A stretch of 64,000 nt of DNA, taken from contig NZ_CP076456.1 of NCBI RefSeq assembly GCF_018866305.1, positions 372,001 through 436,000 on the forward strand. The letters run 5' to 3'. Shown here one piece after another: positions 44,421-52,267 of this stretch (within the stretch, counting starts at the first letter, position 1; each line of letters begins with the position of its first letter). The DNA is from Arthrobacter sunyaminii (GTDB taxonomy: Bacteria > Actinomycetota > Actinomycetes > Actinomycetales > Micrococcaceae). The notes below the pieces were generated by a model that was not told the DNA's origin, made no database searches, and saw only the letters and a program-made list of their open reading frames with translations. The translations under genes were made by a program, and so were the position numbers.

Positions 44421-45920
44421 ATGCAAGTGACAAATTCTTCTGTACGCGACGAACCCATCACACTCCGCCATCCTGACCGCCTGTACATCAACGGCGAATG
44501 GACCGCTCCTGCCGTGGAAGGCGGCTTCGACGTCGTTGACTCGACCACCGAAGAGACCTTCCTGCGTGTGGCCAGAGCGGGCGCCACCGACGTCGACCGG
44601 GCCGTTGCTGCGGCGCGCTACGCTTTCGACCACACCTCCTGGTCCTTCCTGGAGCCGGCAGAGCGTGCCGTTTACCTGCGCAAGATGGCGGCGAGCCTGC
44701 GTGCCCGCAGCGAGGAGCTCGCTGCCTACTGGAGCCGCGTGGCGGGCATGGTGAACAACATTGCGAACTTCTCCGTCGCGCGCGTTCCGGCACTGTTCGA
44801 CTACTACGCCGACTTGGCGGATTCTTTCGAGTGGGCGGCCGTCGATACCCCTGAGTTCGCTGCGTTCGGGGCAGTCGTTCAGGAGCCGGTTGGCGTGGTC
44901 GGGGCGATCGTTCCCTGGAACACGCCGCTTTCGTTGGCTGCCTACAAGATCGCTCCGGCACTGCTCGCTGGCTGCACCGTGGTACTGAAGGGGCCACCGG
45001 AGGCCCCGGCCGAAATGTATGTCCTGGCCGAGATTGCCGAGGAGATCGGTCTCCCGCCGGGAGTGCTCAACGTTGTCATTGCCAACCGTGAAGGGTCCCA
45101 GGCCCTGGTCGCCGATCCCCGCGTGGACAAGATCGCCTTCACCGGATCGAGTGCAGTGGGACGCCAGATTGCCGCCGTGTGCGGTGAGCGCCTGGCCCGC
45201 TACACGCTGGAGCTTGGCGGAAAATCCGCGGCGGTCATCCTGGACGACTACGATCTCACCGCCGCTGCCAAGGCCATCGCCCAGCAGGAATGTTCCATGG
45301 CCGGCCAGGTGTGCATGTCGCTGACACGAGCCATCGTGACCAAGGACCGGCATGACGAGTTTGCCGAAGCGCTGGGCAGCATCTTCGGTGCAGTGCGCGT
45401 CGGGGATCCGTTCGATCCGGGGTCTGCAATGGGTCCGCTGGCACTGTCGCGGCAGCGGGACAGCGTCGAAGCGTACATCCGCAAGGGCGTGGATGAGGGA
45501 GGCCGGCTGGTGACCGGCGGCAAACGCCCCGAACACCTTGACCGCGGCTGGTTCGTAGAGCCGACCGTCTTCGCCAACGTCGACAACAAGTCGACGATTG
45601 CGCAGGAGGAAATCTTCGGTCCGGTCATCTCGGTGATCCCGGCTGAAAACGAAGAGCACGCCATTGAGCTCGCCAACGGGACCGCCTACGGGCTTAACTC
45701 CGCGGTCTTCAGCGACGACGTCGAGCGCGCCTACCGGACAGCACGCCGCCTGCACTCGGGCACGGTGGGCCACAACGGCTTCAAGACCGACACTCGGATG
45801 GGCTACGGCGGTTTCAAGCAGTCCGGCGTCGGCCGCGAAGGCGGGACCCAGGGCCTGCTGCCGTATCTGGAGTCCAAGACTGTCCTGCTCGACAGCCCGC
45901 CGGCACGTTTCCAGAAGTAA
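44421..45920 (+). CDS. Aldehyde dehydrogenase
   Basis: This is a 499-aa ALDH with GVVGAIVPWNTPLSLAAYKI, nucleotide site FTGSSAVGRQI, general base in TLELGGKSAAV and catalytic Cys in SMAGQVCMSLTR. The C-terminal GYGGFKQSGVGREGG is standard. GAGAGAGG precedes ATG 44421. It is second in the operon, 53 bp after the SDR. It probably oxidises an aldehyde formed by P450 attack on a methyl group or by ring opening. Subfamily members act on medium-chain or terpenoid aldehydes; the substrate here is inferred. Confidence 0.92.
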   Translation: MQVTNSSVRDEPITLRHPDRLYINGEWTAPAVEGGFDVVDSTTEETFLRVARAGATDVDRAVAAARYAFDHTSWSFLEPAERAVYLRKMAASLRARSEELAAYWSRVAGMVNNIANFSVARVPALFDYYADLADSFEWAAVDTPEFAAFGAVVQEPVGVVGAIVPWNTPLSLAAYKIAPALLAGCTVVLKGPPEAPAEMYVLAEIAEEIGLPPGVLNVVIANREGSQALVADPRVDKIAFTGSSAVGRQIAAVCGERLARYTLELGGKSAAVILDDYDLTAAAKAIAQQECSMAGQVCMSLTRAIVTKDRHDEFAEALGSIFGAVRVGDPFDPGSAMGPLALSRQRDSVEAYIRKGVDEGGRLVTGGKRPEHLDRGWFVEPTVFANVDNKSTIAQEEIFGPVISVIPAENEEHAIELANGTAYGLNSAVFSDDVERAYRTARRLHSGTVGHNGFKTDTRMGYGGFKQSGVGREGGTQGLLPYLESKTVLLDSPPARFQK

Positions 45921-45928
45921 CCCCGACG

Positions 45929-45977
45929 CAGGGCGGCCTTCCGCCGCCCTGTGTCCCGGCCGCGCCCGCAGGGCCGG
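45929..45977 (+). promoter_or_regulatory. Two consecutive intercistronic hairpins before the P450 gene
   Basis: CAGGGCGG/CCGCCCTG (45929-45951, 7-nt loop) is followed by CCGGCC/GGCCGG (45956-45977, 10-nt loop) in the 89-bp gap between aldehyde dehydrogenase and P450. Neither has a T-run. They probably stabilise or process the message so that the two halves of the operon are expressed at different levels. Confidence 0.55.
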
Positions 45978-46009
45978 AAGCAACCCCAGACAGAAAGCGA
46001 AGGGTCCCG

Positions 46010-47302
46010 ATGACCACCGTCAAGGTCGATCCCACTGAAATTGACTTCTTTACCGATCCGGAAACCGCCAGGAAGGCGGAACCCTATTTCGACCATATGC
46101 TCGCCAACCAACCGGTGTGGCGCGAACCGAAGTACGGCGTCGTTATTGTCACCGGATACGAGGAAGCCCTGCAGGTCTACCACCAGCCGGAGGTGTACTC
46201 ATCCATCAATCGGACCGGGGGACCGGTGCTTGACCTGCCCGTGGAACTGACCGGAAACGACCTCACCGAAGTGTTGGAGAAGTACCGCGAGTACTTCCCC
46301 AACAACGACCAGATTGTCACCTTCGACCCGCCTGTGCACACGGACCACCGCTCACTGCTGATGGGGCTGATTACCCCCAAGCGGCTGCGTGAGAACGAGG
46401 AATTCCTCAAGCGCACCGCTGACCGGTTCCTGGACGGAATCATCGGCAAGGGTGAGTGCGAGTTCATCTGGGACTATGCCAAGAGCTACACTGTCCTGGC
46501 TGTGGCCGATCTACTCGGTGTGCCTGAAGGGGACCAGCCGATGCTGCTCGAACTCCTGGCCTCGTCCCCGGGTCCGGTACTCGGGAACCTGGAACTGCAG
46601 GCGAACCATCACAACACCATCGAAAAGCTCTACGAGTATTTTGTTGGCATGATCGAGAAGCGCCGGGCCGAGCCGAGGGAAGACGTAATCACAGGAATGG
46701 CGCTGGCTACCTTCCCCGACGGCACACTCCCGGAGCCGCTCGAAGTTGCCCGGATCGCAGCCAATATGTTCTCCGCCGGCCAAGAGACCACCGTCCAGCT
46801 GATGGGCATCGCCCTGCAGCGGATTGCCGATGACCAGCAACTCCAGAACCTGCTGCGCGGCGACACCTCCCTGATCCCTAAGTTCATTGAGGAAACCCTG
46901 CGGATCGAGGCCCCCATCAAGGGGTCATTCCGGCTCACCAAGGTGCCGACCAGCATTGGGGGACTGGACCTGTCTCCCGGAACGGTGGTGATGCTCTTGC
47001 ATGGTGCCGCCGGGCGGGACCCGCGGCTCTTTGATAACCCGGCGGAATTCGATGTTCTGCGGGCCAACGCGCGCCAGCACTTGGCCTTCGGGCGCGGCAT
47101 CCACACTTGCCCCGGCGCTCCGCTGGCCCGGGCGGAGGCAGTCTTTTCCATCCAGCGTTTCCTCGACCGGACGGAACAGATCGGGATCAGCGAGGAACAC
47201 CATGGACCGGAGGACGCCCGCGAATGGGACCTCATTCGCAGCTACAAATTCCGCGGCCACAACAAGCTTTACCTGGAATACACGGCCAAGGAGGCATCAT
47301 GA
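46010..47302 (+). CDS. Cytochrome P450 (bacterial class I), first of two
   Basis: The 430-aa protein has the I-helix motif FSAGQETT near residue 260, the K-helix EETLR (ExxR) and the heme loop HLAFGRGIHTCPGAPLA with the Cys ligand near residue 367. The HTDHRSLLMGLITPKRLREN segment is the C-helix heme-contact region. It lacks a membrane anchor, so it is a soluble monooxygenase needing a ferredoxin and reductase. The next gene, overlapping by 4 bp, is a 3Fe-4S ferredoxin. It probably performs the initial hydroxylation in the pathway. CYP family number cannot be given from inspection. Confidence 0.95.
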   Translation: MTTVKVDPTEIDFFTDPETARKAEPYFDHMLANQPVWREPKYGVVIVTGYEEALQVYHQPEVYSSINRTGGPVLDLPVELTGNDLTEVLEKYREYFPNNDQIVTFDPPVHTDHRSLLMGLITPKRLRENEEFLKRTADRFLDGIIGKGECEFIWDYAKSYTVLAVADLLGVPEGDQPMLLELLASSPGPVLGNLELQANHHNTIEKLYEYFVGMIEKRRAEPREDVITGMALATFPDGTLPEPLEVARIAANMFSAGQETTVQLMGIALQRIADDQQLQNLLRGDTSLIPKFIEETLRIEAPIKGSFRLTKVPTSIGGLDLSPGTVVMLLHGAAGRDPRLFDNPAEFDVLRANARQHLAFGRGIHTCPGAPLARAEAVFSIQRFLDRTEQIGISEEHHGPEDAREWDLIRSYKFRGHNKLYLEYTAKEAS

Positions 47303-47508
47303 CCGCTGACCTGACAGTGGACCGGGACCGCTGCATGGGTTCCGGGCAGTGCACGTTCTACGCGCCGCATACCTTTGACCTCGACGACCTCAGTATCGCC
47401 GTGGTCCTGGACGGCGGGGGCGATGCGGCCGCCGACGTCGCGATGGCAATCAATGTGTGTCCGACGCGCGCGATTGTCCGGACCGCTGGCACGGAGGGGA
47501 ACGCATGA
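47299..47508 (+). CDS. 3Fe-4S ferredoxin partner of the P450
   Basis: The 69-aa protein has RDRCMGSGQCTF followed much later by INVCPTRAI. This three-cysteine pattern (CxxxxxC...CP) belongs to single [3Fe-4S] ferredoxins that serve actinobacterial P450s. ATG 47299 overlaps the P450 stop (ATGA), so the pair is translated together. It would carry electrons from one of the flavoprotein reductases encoded at 53440-56381, since no reductase lies inside its own operon. Confidence 0.93.
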   Translation: MTADLTVDRDRCMGSGQCTFYAPHTFDLDDLSIAVVLDGGGDAAADVAMAINVCPTRAIVRTAGTEGNA

Positions 47509-47915
47509 GCACCGCAACCGAAGCTCCCGTCTCCCACCCGGTGGCGGACCTGGACGAGGACAGTCTCCTGGGCAGCTTCCCGGAGGGCCCGCGCCTGATC
47601 GGCAGCCACTGCGACGACTGCGGCTGCACCATGATCGGCAGCCGCGTGGTGTGCAGCACCTGTGTCGGCCAGGCCATTTCACGGGTGGCCCTGCCCGGCG
47701 GCGGCGTGCTCTACACCTTCACGACCATCCATACCGGACCGGCTCCACGCACCCTCGGCTACGTCGATCTCGACAACGGGGTGAGGACCCTGGCCGATAT
47801 CACAGCCGGGGACATCCAGCTCTACCCGGATATCCGGGTAGAGCTGGGAGTCGAGGGCAGCGACTGGTTCTTTTCGCCCGTTGAAGGCGAGCAGGGAAAG
47901 GGCCACCATGAGTGA
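47505..47915 (+). CDS. DUF35 OB-fold protein with rubredoxin-like Zn ribbon
   Basis: ATG 47505 overlaps the ferredoxin stop and gives 136 aa. The N-terminal ribbon has two CxxC pairs (SHCDDCGC and VVCSTCVG), followed by an OB-fold (VLYTFTTIHTGPAPRTLGYV). DUF35 proteins bind thiolase-fold enzymes and help bind or position acyl-CoA: examples are BbsA with BbsB in benzylsuccinate oxidation, ChsH2 with Ltp2 in steroid side-chain cleavage and archaeal HMG-CoA synthase partners. The next gene is a thiolase, overlapping by 8 bp, so a complex of the two is expected. Confidence 0.9.
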   Translation: MSTATEAPVSHPVADLDEDSLLGSFPEGPRLIGSHCDDCGCTMIGSRVVCSTCVGQAISRVALPGGGVLYTFTTIHTGPAPRTLGYVDLDNGVRTLADITAGDIQLYPDIRVELGVEGSDWFFSPVEGEQGKGHHE

Positions 47916-49056
47916 CCAGGTTTATGTGATTTCAGCAGCGATGATCCCCTTCGGGAAACACCGCAGTTCCTCTTATGTCGGTCTGGCGGTTCCGCCGCTG
48001 ATTGACGCTATCCGCGAAGCGGGGATCACCAAGTCAGACATTGATGCGGTGTACGTGGGGCATTCCTACGGCGGCATGATGACCGGGCAGCGTATCTGCA
48101 AGGAAATCGGGTTGGGAACCGTGCCGACGGTCAACGTGGACAACGCGTGCTCCAGCGGCGCGACTGCCTTGCATGAGGCCTCGACGGCGATCGCCCAGGG
48201 ACTTATCGACATCGCCGTGGTGGTCGGCGTGGAAAAGCTCACCCAGTTCGGGGGAGGAACGCTTCCGCTCTCGTCCGAGGACCGCGAGGTGAAACAGGGC
48301 ATTATCATGCCGGCCGTGTACGCGATGCGTGCGACACGATACCTTCACGAAACGGACGCGACCCCCGAGGATCTGGCCCTGGTGAGCGTAAAGGCACGCC
48401 GGCACGGTGCGCTGAATCCCTTTGCGCAGTTCCGCAAGGAAACCACGGTGGACGAGGTGCTGGGTGCACGGAAGGTCGCGGATCCGCTGACACTGCCCAT
48501 GTGCTGCCCCACCGGCGACGGTGCAGCGGTGGTGGTGATTGCCTCCGAGCGGGCACGGGCGCGGCTCAACGGCGGGCCCGGGATCCGGATAGCCGCCTCG
48601 GTGCTGCATTCGGGCCACGTGGCGGAGGGGTTCCGGGACATGACGAAGCCCGAGATCAGCTATGACTCGGCACGTGACGCCTACGCGGCCGCCGGCATCG
48701 AACCGAAGGACCTCGACGTCATCGAGCTGCACGATGCGTTCTCTATTGCCGAGCTCGTGTACTACGAAGCGTTTGGACTCGCGGAACCCGGACACGGCGT
48801 CGATCTCCTGCGCGATGGCAGGACGACGTTTGGCGGGGACGTGGTGGTGAACCCCAGCGGAGGGCTGCTGTCCAAAGGGCACCCGGTCGGAGCCAGCGGC
48901 GTCGCCCAGGTGGCGGAGGCTTTCTGGCAGCTCACCGGCCAGGCCGGCAGTCGACAGGTTGACGATGCCCACTGGGCTATGACGCATGTCACCGGCGGCG
49001 GCACGGCGGGCCTGGACCACGGCGCCTGCGCCATCCACATCTTTGAGGCAGTATGA
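47908..49056 (+). CDS. Thiolase-family acyl-CoA acyltransferase
   Basis: The 382-aa thiolase-fold protein starts at ATG 47908 inside the end of the DUF35 gene. The acyl-accepting Cys is in VDNACSSGATALHEA (Cys81), and the catalytic His of the second half is in LLSKGHPVGASG. The second thiolase cysteine (CxGGG motif) is replaced: the corresponding place reads HVTGGGTAGLDHG. This is the SCP-x/DUF35-dependent subgroup. Retention of Cys81 favours true thiolysis of a 3-oxoacyl-CoA rather than retro-aldol cleavage. It is followed by a CoA-transferase gene overlapping by 4 bp. Confidence 0.9.
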   Translation: MSDQVYVISAAMIPFGKHRSSSYVGLAVPPLIDAIREAGITKSDIDAVYVGHSYGGMMTGQRICKEIGLGTVPTVNVDNACSSGATALHEASTAIAQGLIDIAVVVGVEKLTQFGGGTLPLSSEDREVKQGIIMPAVYAMRATRYLHETDATPEDLALVSVKARRHGALNPFAQFRKETTVDEVLGARKVADPLTLPMCCPTGDGAAVVVIASERARARLNGGPGIRIAASVLHSGHVAEGFRDMTKPEISYDSARDAYAAAGIEPKDLDVIELHDAFSIAELVYYEAFGLAEPGHGVDLLRDGRTTFGGDVVVNPSGGLLSKGHPVGASGVAQVAEAFWQLTGQAGSRQVDDAHWAMTHVTGGGTAGLDHGACAIHIFEAV

Positions 49057-50291
49057 GCGGGTCGCAACGGCCGCCGCTGGAGGGTATCCGGGTCATCGAC
49101 CTGACCACTTTCCTCTCCGGGCCGTCGGCTACCCAGCTCCTCGGGGATCTCGGAGCCGATGTGATCAAGGTTGAGTCGTTGGGCGGTGACTCGAGTCGTT
49201 CGATTGCCGGGCCGGAGATCGACAACGTCAGCGCCTACTTCCTGGCAAACAACCGCAACAAGCGCAGCATCGCGATAAACCTCAAGACGCCGGAGGGTCT
49301 GGCCGTGGCCAAGCGCCTGATCGCCGGTGCCGACGTGGTGATCGAGAACTTCCGGCCCGGGGTAACCACCCGGCTGGGACTGGATCCGGAAGCCATTTCT
49401 GAGCTTCACCCGAAGCTGGTGTGGGCATCGATCAGCGGGTTCGGTCAGGACGGGCCGGGGCGGGACCGCCCGGCCTACGACATGGTAGTCCAGGCGCTCA
49501 GTGGCGTCATGAGTCTTACCGGCCACCCCGGGGCGCCGGCAGCCCGGCTGGGGATCCCGGCTGGCGACGTTGTTGCCGGCCTGTATGCCGTCATCGGTAT
49601 CCTGGCCGCGCTTGCCGACCGAGGCACATCCGGCCGGGGACGCATTGTCGATGTGTCGATGCTTCAGGGTCAGCTCGCCATGTTGTCTTATCAGGCGCTC
49701 TACACCGTCATCAGCGGAACCGCCCCGGAACCGCAGGGAGCCGGACACGATTCGATTGCCACCTACCGCTCGTTCCGCGGCGGGGACGGACGGGAATTTG
49801 TGGTGACAGCCAACACGCCGCGGATGTGGGAGGGACTGTGCCGTGTTCTCGGGCTGGAAGAACTCATCGCTGATGCCCGCTTCGGCAATGCGGCCAGCCG
49901 GCTCCGAAACAAGGAAGCACTGTGGGCCCTGCTGGAGGCACGCTTCGAGGAGCGAAGCGCCGCCAAGTGGGTTGATCTGTTGACGGCTGACTCTGTGCCG
50001 GCAGCCCTGATCAAGAATGTCCTAGAAGCACTCAACGAGGCCCGAGCCTCGAACAACGGAGCGCTGGTTACCGTGACGGACGGATCGTCTTCCTTCGAGA
50101 ACGTTGCCACGCCCATCCGCTTCGGGAACACGGGCACGATTGCTGCTGGCTATCCTCCCGAGCTCGGTGCGGACACGGTCAGCATCCTTCGGGAAGAGCT
50201 TGGTTACTCCGAATGCGACGTCGAGAAACTCCTGGCAGAGAATGTCATCGGGCAACCCGAAAGGACCACGTGGCAACCCGGTGAACCGTGA
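49053..50291 (+). CDS. CaiB/BaiF (family III) CoA-transferase of the P450 operon
   Basis: The 412-aa protein begins IRVIDLTTFLSGPSATQLL and carries GADVIKVES, NRNKRSIAINL and the catalytic Asp in RPAYDMVVQALSGVM. It transfers CoA to a carboxylic acid without ATP. In this operon it would activate the acid made by the P450/aldehyde dehydrogenase steps so that the thiolase can cleave it; the product acyl-CoA can be the donor. A CoA-transferase, DUF35 and thiolase set is also seen in the bbs operon for benzylsuccinate. It ends the operon at a terminator. Confidence 0.92.
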   Translation: MSGSQRPPLEGIRVIDLTTFLSGPSATQLLGDLGADVIKVESLGGDSSRSIAGPEIDNVSAYFLANNRNKRSIAINLKTPEGLAVAKRLIAGADVVIENFRPGVTTRLGLDPEAISELHPKLVWASISGFGQDGPGRDRPAYDMVVQALSGVMSLTGHPGAPAARLGIPAGDVVAGLYAVIGILAALADRGTSGRGRIVDVSMLQGQLAMLSYQALYTVISGTAPEPQGAGHDSIATYRSFRGGDGREFVVTANTPRMWEGLCRVLGLEELIADARFGNAASRLRNKEALWALLEARFEERSAAKWVDLLTADSVPAALIKNVLEALNEARASNNGALVTVTDGSSSFENVATPIRFGNTGTIAAGYPPELGADTVSILREELGYSECDVEKLLAENVIGQPERTTWQPGEP

Positions 50292-50300
50292 GAACCCCGA

Positions 50301-50345
50301 AAAACCCTTGGTCCACGGCGGGAATGCCGTGAACCAAGGGGTTTT
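50301..50345. terminator. Bidirectional terminator between convergent operons
   Basis: AAAACCCTTGGTCCACGGC pairs (one mismatch, one bulge) with GCCGTGAACCAAGGGGTTTT around a GGGAAT loop. It serves the CaiB-ending operon on the plus strand and the ferredoxin at 50361 on the minus strand. Confidence 0.9.
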
Positions 50346-50360
50346 CGTTGTCTGGGGTTC

Positions 50361-50570
50361 TTAGTTACCTGCCGGCACTGTCGTCAGGGAGATCGAACGG
50401 CTGGGACAGATATTCACGGCCTGGCGCACGCTGGCCAGGTCCGTCTCCGTGGTTGCGTCCTCCCGCAGGAGCACCACGAGTCCGTCATCATCCTGGTCAA
50501 AGGTCTCCGGCGCAGCGAAGACACACTGGCCAGCTCCGATACATGTCCGCCGGACGGCCTCAATCTGCAC
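50361..50570 (-). CDS. 3Fe-4S ferredoxin, partner of the second P450
   Basis: GTG 50570 directly follows the P450 stop (1 bp) and gives 69 aa. The cysteine pattern RRTCIGAGQCVF ... VNICPSRSI matches the ferredoxin at 47299 and indicates one [3Fe-4S] cluster. The middle differs strongly (ETFDQDDDGLVVLL), so the pair is not a recent duplication. It should deliver electrons to the P450 encoded just upstream. Confidence 0.9.
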   Translation of the reverse strand: MQIEAVRRTCIGAGQCVFAAPETFDQDDDGLVVLLREDATTETDLASVRQAVNICPSRSISLTTVPAGN

Positions 50571-50571
50571 G

Positions 50572-51732
50572 CTACCACGCCACCGGAAGCGAATAGACGC
50601 CGTAGTTCGGCCCGAATTCCTTGAAGCTGGCCTGCTCGCGGGGGACGGCCAGCCGAAGTGTGGGCAACCGGCGCAGGACGGCCGCAAGCACAACTTCCAG
50701 TTCGAGCCTGGCAAGGTTCTGACCCAGGCACTGATGCGGGCCGAAGCCAAAAGCCAGGTGGTTGCGGGCACCACGGGTGAAGTCAATCCTGTTGGGGTCC
50801 TCGAAAACCTCTGGGTCGCGGTTGGCAGTATTCGTGAGCCCGAAAACCGAGTCGCCGGCGGGAATGATGGTTCCGTCGATCTCCAGATCCTCCGTCGCGA
50901 GCCGCAGTCCGCCGATTTCCGCGATGGTGAAGTACCGCAGGAGTTCTTCCACGGCGCCGGGCATCAGGGAAGGGTTGTCCCGAAGCTGCTGGGCGAGTTC
51001 AGGCTTGTCCAGCAGAGTCATCACCGACAGTGAGATCATGTTTGCCGTGGTCTCATGGCCGGCAATCAGAAGGAGGAACCCCATTGCCGTGAGTTCTTCG
51101 GGGTTCGCCCCCGCCGCCAGCTGCCGGCTGAGAATGTCCTCACCCGGTTGATCCACCCGCTCGGCAACAAGTTTGCCGATGTACGCCTTAAGGTTTCCAA
51201 TTGCCACCGCTTTTTCCTCGGCCGTGGCGTCTATTTCAACAAAAACAGCACTGTTCTCCTGAAAGAAAGAATGGTCCTCATATGGAACCCCCAACAATTC
51301 CGCGATAACCATGGACGGGACCGGGAGGGACAAAGCGTCTACGAGATCAACTTCAGAGGGGCCGGCGAGCATAGCCTCAATGGTTTCATCGACAATTTCC
51401 GTGATGCGGGGGCGCATGGCCGCTATTTTCTTGACAGTGAACTCATTCATAATGCGCGAACGCGCAGTGGTGTGCTCGGGCGGGTCCATTTCAATGAGTT
51501 GCCTAAGGCTGCCTGGAACATAGGCCCGTCCGGTCGGGTGGCCGGGAAGGGACCGGTCCGAACTGAAACGGGCGTCGCTAAGCATGGCCCGAACATCCGC
51601 ATGCTTGGTGATGGCCCAGATCTTTCCATCGCCCCATGCAACCTGCGCCACGGGGTTCTCCGCCTGCAGCCGCAGATGCTCAGCAGGAGGGGTGTACGGA
51701 TCAATACGCTGAGTGGAAAAGGAATTCGTCAT
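50572..51732 (-). CDS. Cytochrome P450, second of two
   Basis: ATG 51732 with GGAG 5 bp upstream gives 386 aa. Motifs are LLIAGHETT (I helix), EELLRY (ExxR) and HLAFGFGPHQCLGQNLARLE (heme loop). The sequence AEHLRLQAENPVAQVAWGDG near the start and SLPGHPTGRAYVPG are typical of CYP105/107-like soluble actinobacterial P450s, unlike the P450 at 46010. It forms a two-gene unit with its ferredoxin and has no IclR-type operator. It may carry out a second hydroxylation in the pathway or act on a different compound. Confidence 0.94.
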   Translation of the reverse strand: MTNSFSTQRIDPYTPPAEHLRLQAENPVAQVAWGDGKIWAITKHADVRAMLSDARFSSDRSLPGHPTGRAYVPGSLRQLIEMDPPEHTTARSRIMNEFTVKKIAAMRPRITEIVDETIEAMLAGPSEVDLVDALSLPVPSMVIAELLGVPYEDHSFFQENSAVFVEIDATAEEKAVAIGNLKAYIGKLVAERVDQPGEDILSRQLAAGANPEELTAMGFLLLIAGHETTANMISLSVMTLLDKPELAQQLRDNPSLMPGAVEELLRYFTIAEIGGLRLATEDLEIDGTIIPAGDSVFGLTNTANRDPEVFEDPNRIDFTRGARNHLAFGFGPHQCLGQNLARLELEVVLAAVLRRLPTLRLAVPREQASFKEFGPNYGVYSLPVAW

Positions 51733-51891
51733 TGAAACTCCGCTGGGTCGGTTAACTGATGACGGCGGTTCTCCGCCCATCACGCCAGATTTCAAATCTA
51801 GTGCTTATTATCCTAGACACTTAAGGGTGCAGAGTCTAGGGTAGTTATAAAGCAAAACACAGTATCAAAAAGTATCAGGAACGGAACTGGG
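51733..51891. promoter_or_regulatory. AT-rich divergent promoter with two inverted repeats
   Basis: This gap between the second P450 and a ferredoxin gene is much more AT-rich than its surroundings. It contains AGATTT-C-AAATCT (51787-51799) and CCTAGAC-N15-GTCTAGG (51812-51840). Neither resembles the IclR-type operators of the island, so a different regulator is likely. Confidence 0.55.
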
Positions 51892-52206
51892 ATGACCTTT
51901 GTAGTTACACAGGACTGCGTGGACGTAAAAGACAAAAGTTGCATTGAGGTTTGCCCAGTTGACTGCCTATATGAAGGCGGGCGGATGATGTACATCCGTC
52001 CTGACCAATGCATCAACTGTGGCGCGTGTGAGGCGGCATGCCCCATGGAAGCCATCCGGTTCGAGGGAGAACTGGAAGGGGACGAAGAAAAGTTTTTAGG
52101 CATTAATGCTCAATTTTTCGAAACCCAGGACGTGCCGAAGGGCGGACGCAAACTTGGGCGGATCGACCACGATGAGCCGTTCATCGCCCATTTGGAGCAC
52201 AAGTAG
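51892..52206 (+). CDS. 7Fe-type ferredoxin (FdxA-like)
   Basis: The 104-aa protein has cysteines at 9, 17, 21, 25 and 40, 43, 46, 50 in the seven-iron pattern (DKSCIEVCPVDCLYEGG and CINCGACEAACPMEA), giving one [3Fe-4S] and one [4Fe-4S] cluster, followed by the usual acidic C-terminal helix. It is monocistronic. Codon use is unlike the neighbours: it uses a TTA leucine codon (in FLGIN) and many AAA, AAT and ATT codons. That suggests different ancestry or recent arrival. It could feed either P450 or an FprA-type reductase. Confidence 0.92.
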   Translation: MTFVVTQDCVDVKDKSCIEVCPVDCLYEGGRMMYIRPDQCINCGACEAACPMEAIRFEGELEGDEEKFLGINAQFFETQDVPKGGRKLGRIDHDEPFIAHLEHK

Positions 52207-52267
52207 CAAATAACCGCCCTATCCAGGCTGCGGACGGCTGAAAAACGAGCGCCGCCAGCAGCCCGAG

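Noticed and set aside
44406..45983. 525-codon minus-strand open frame opposite the aldehyde dehydrogenase
   Set aside because: No family features; the plus-strand ALDH is complete with all motifs and sits in a coupled operon.
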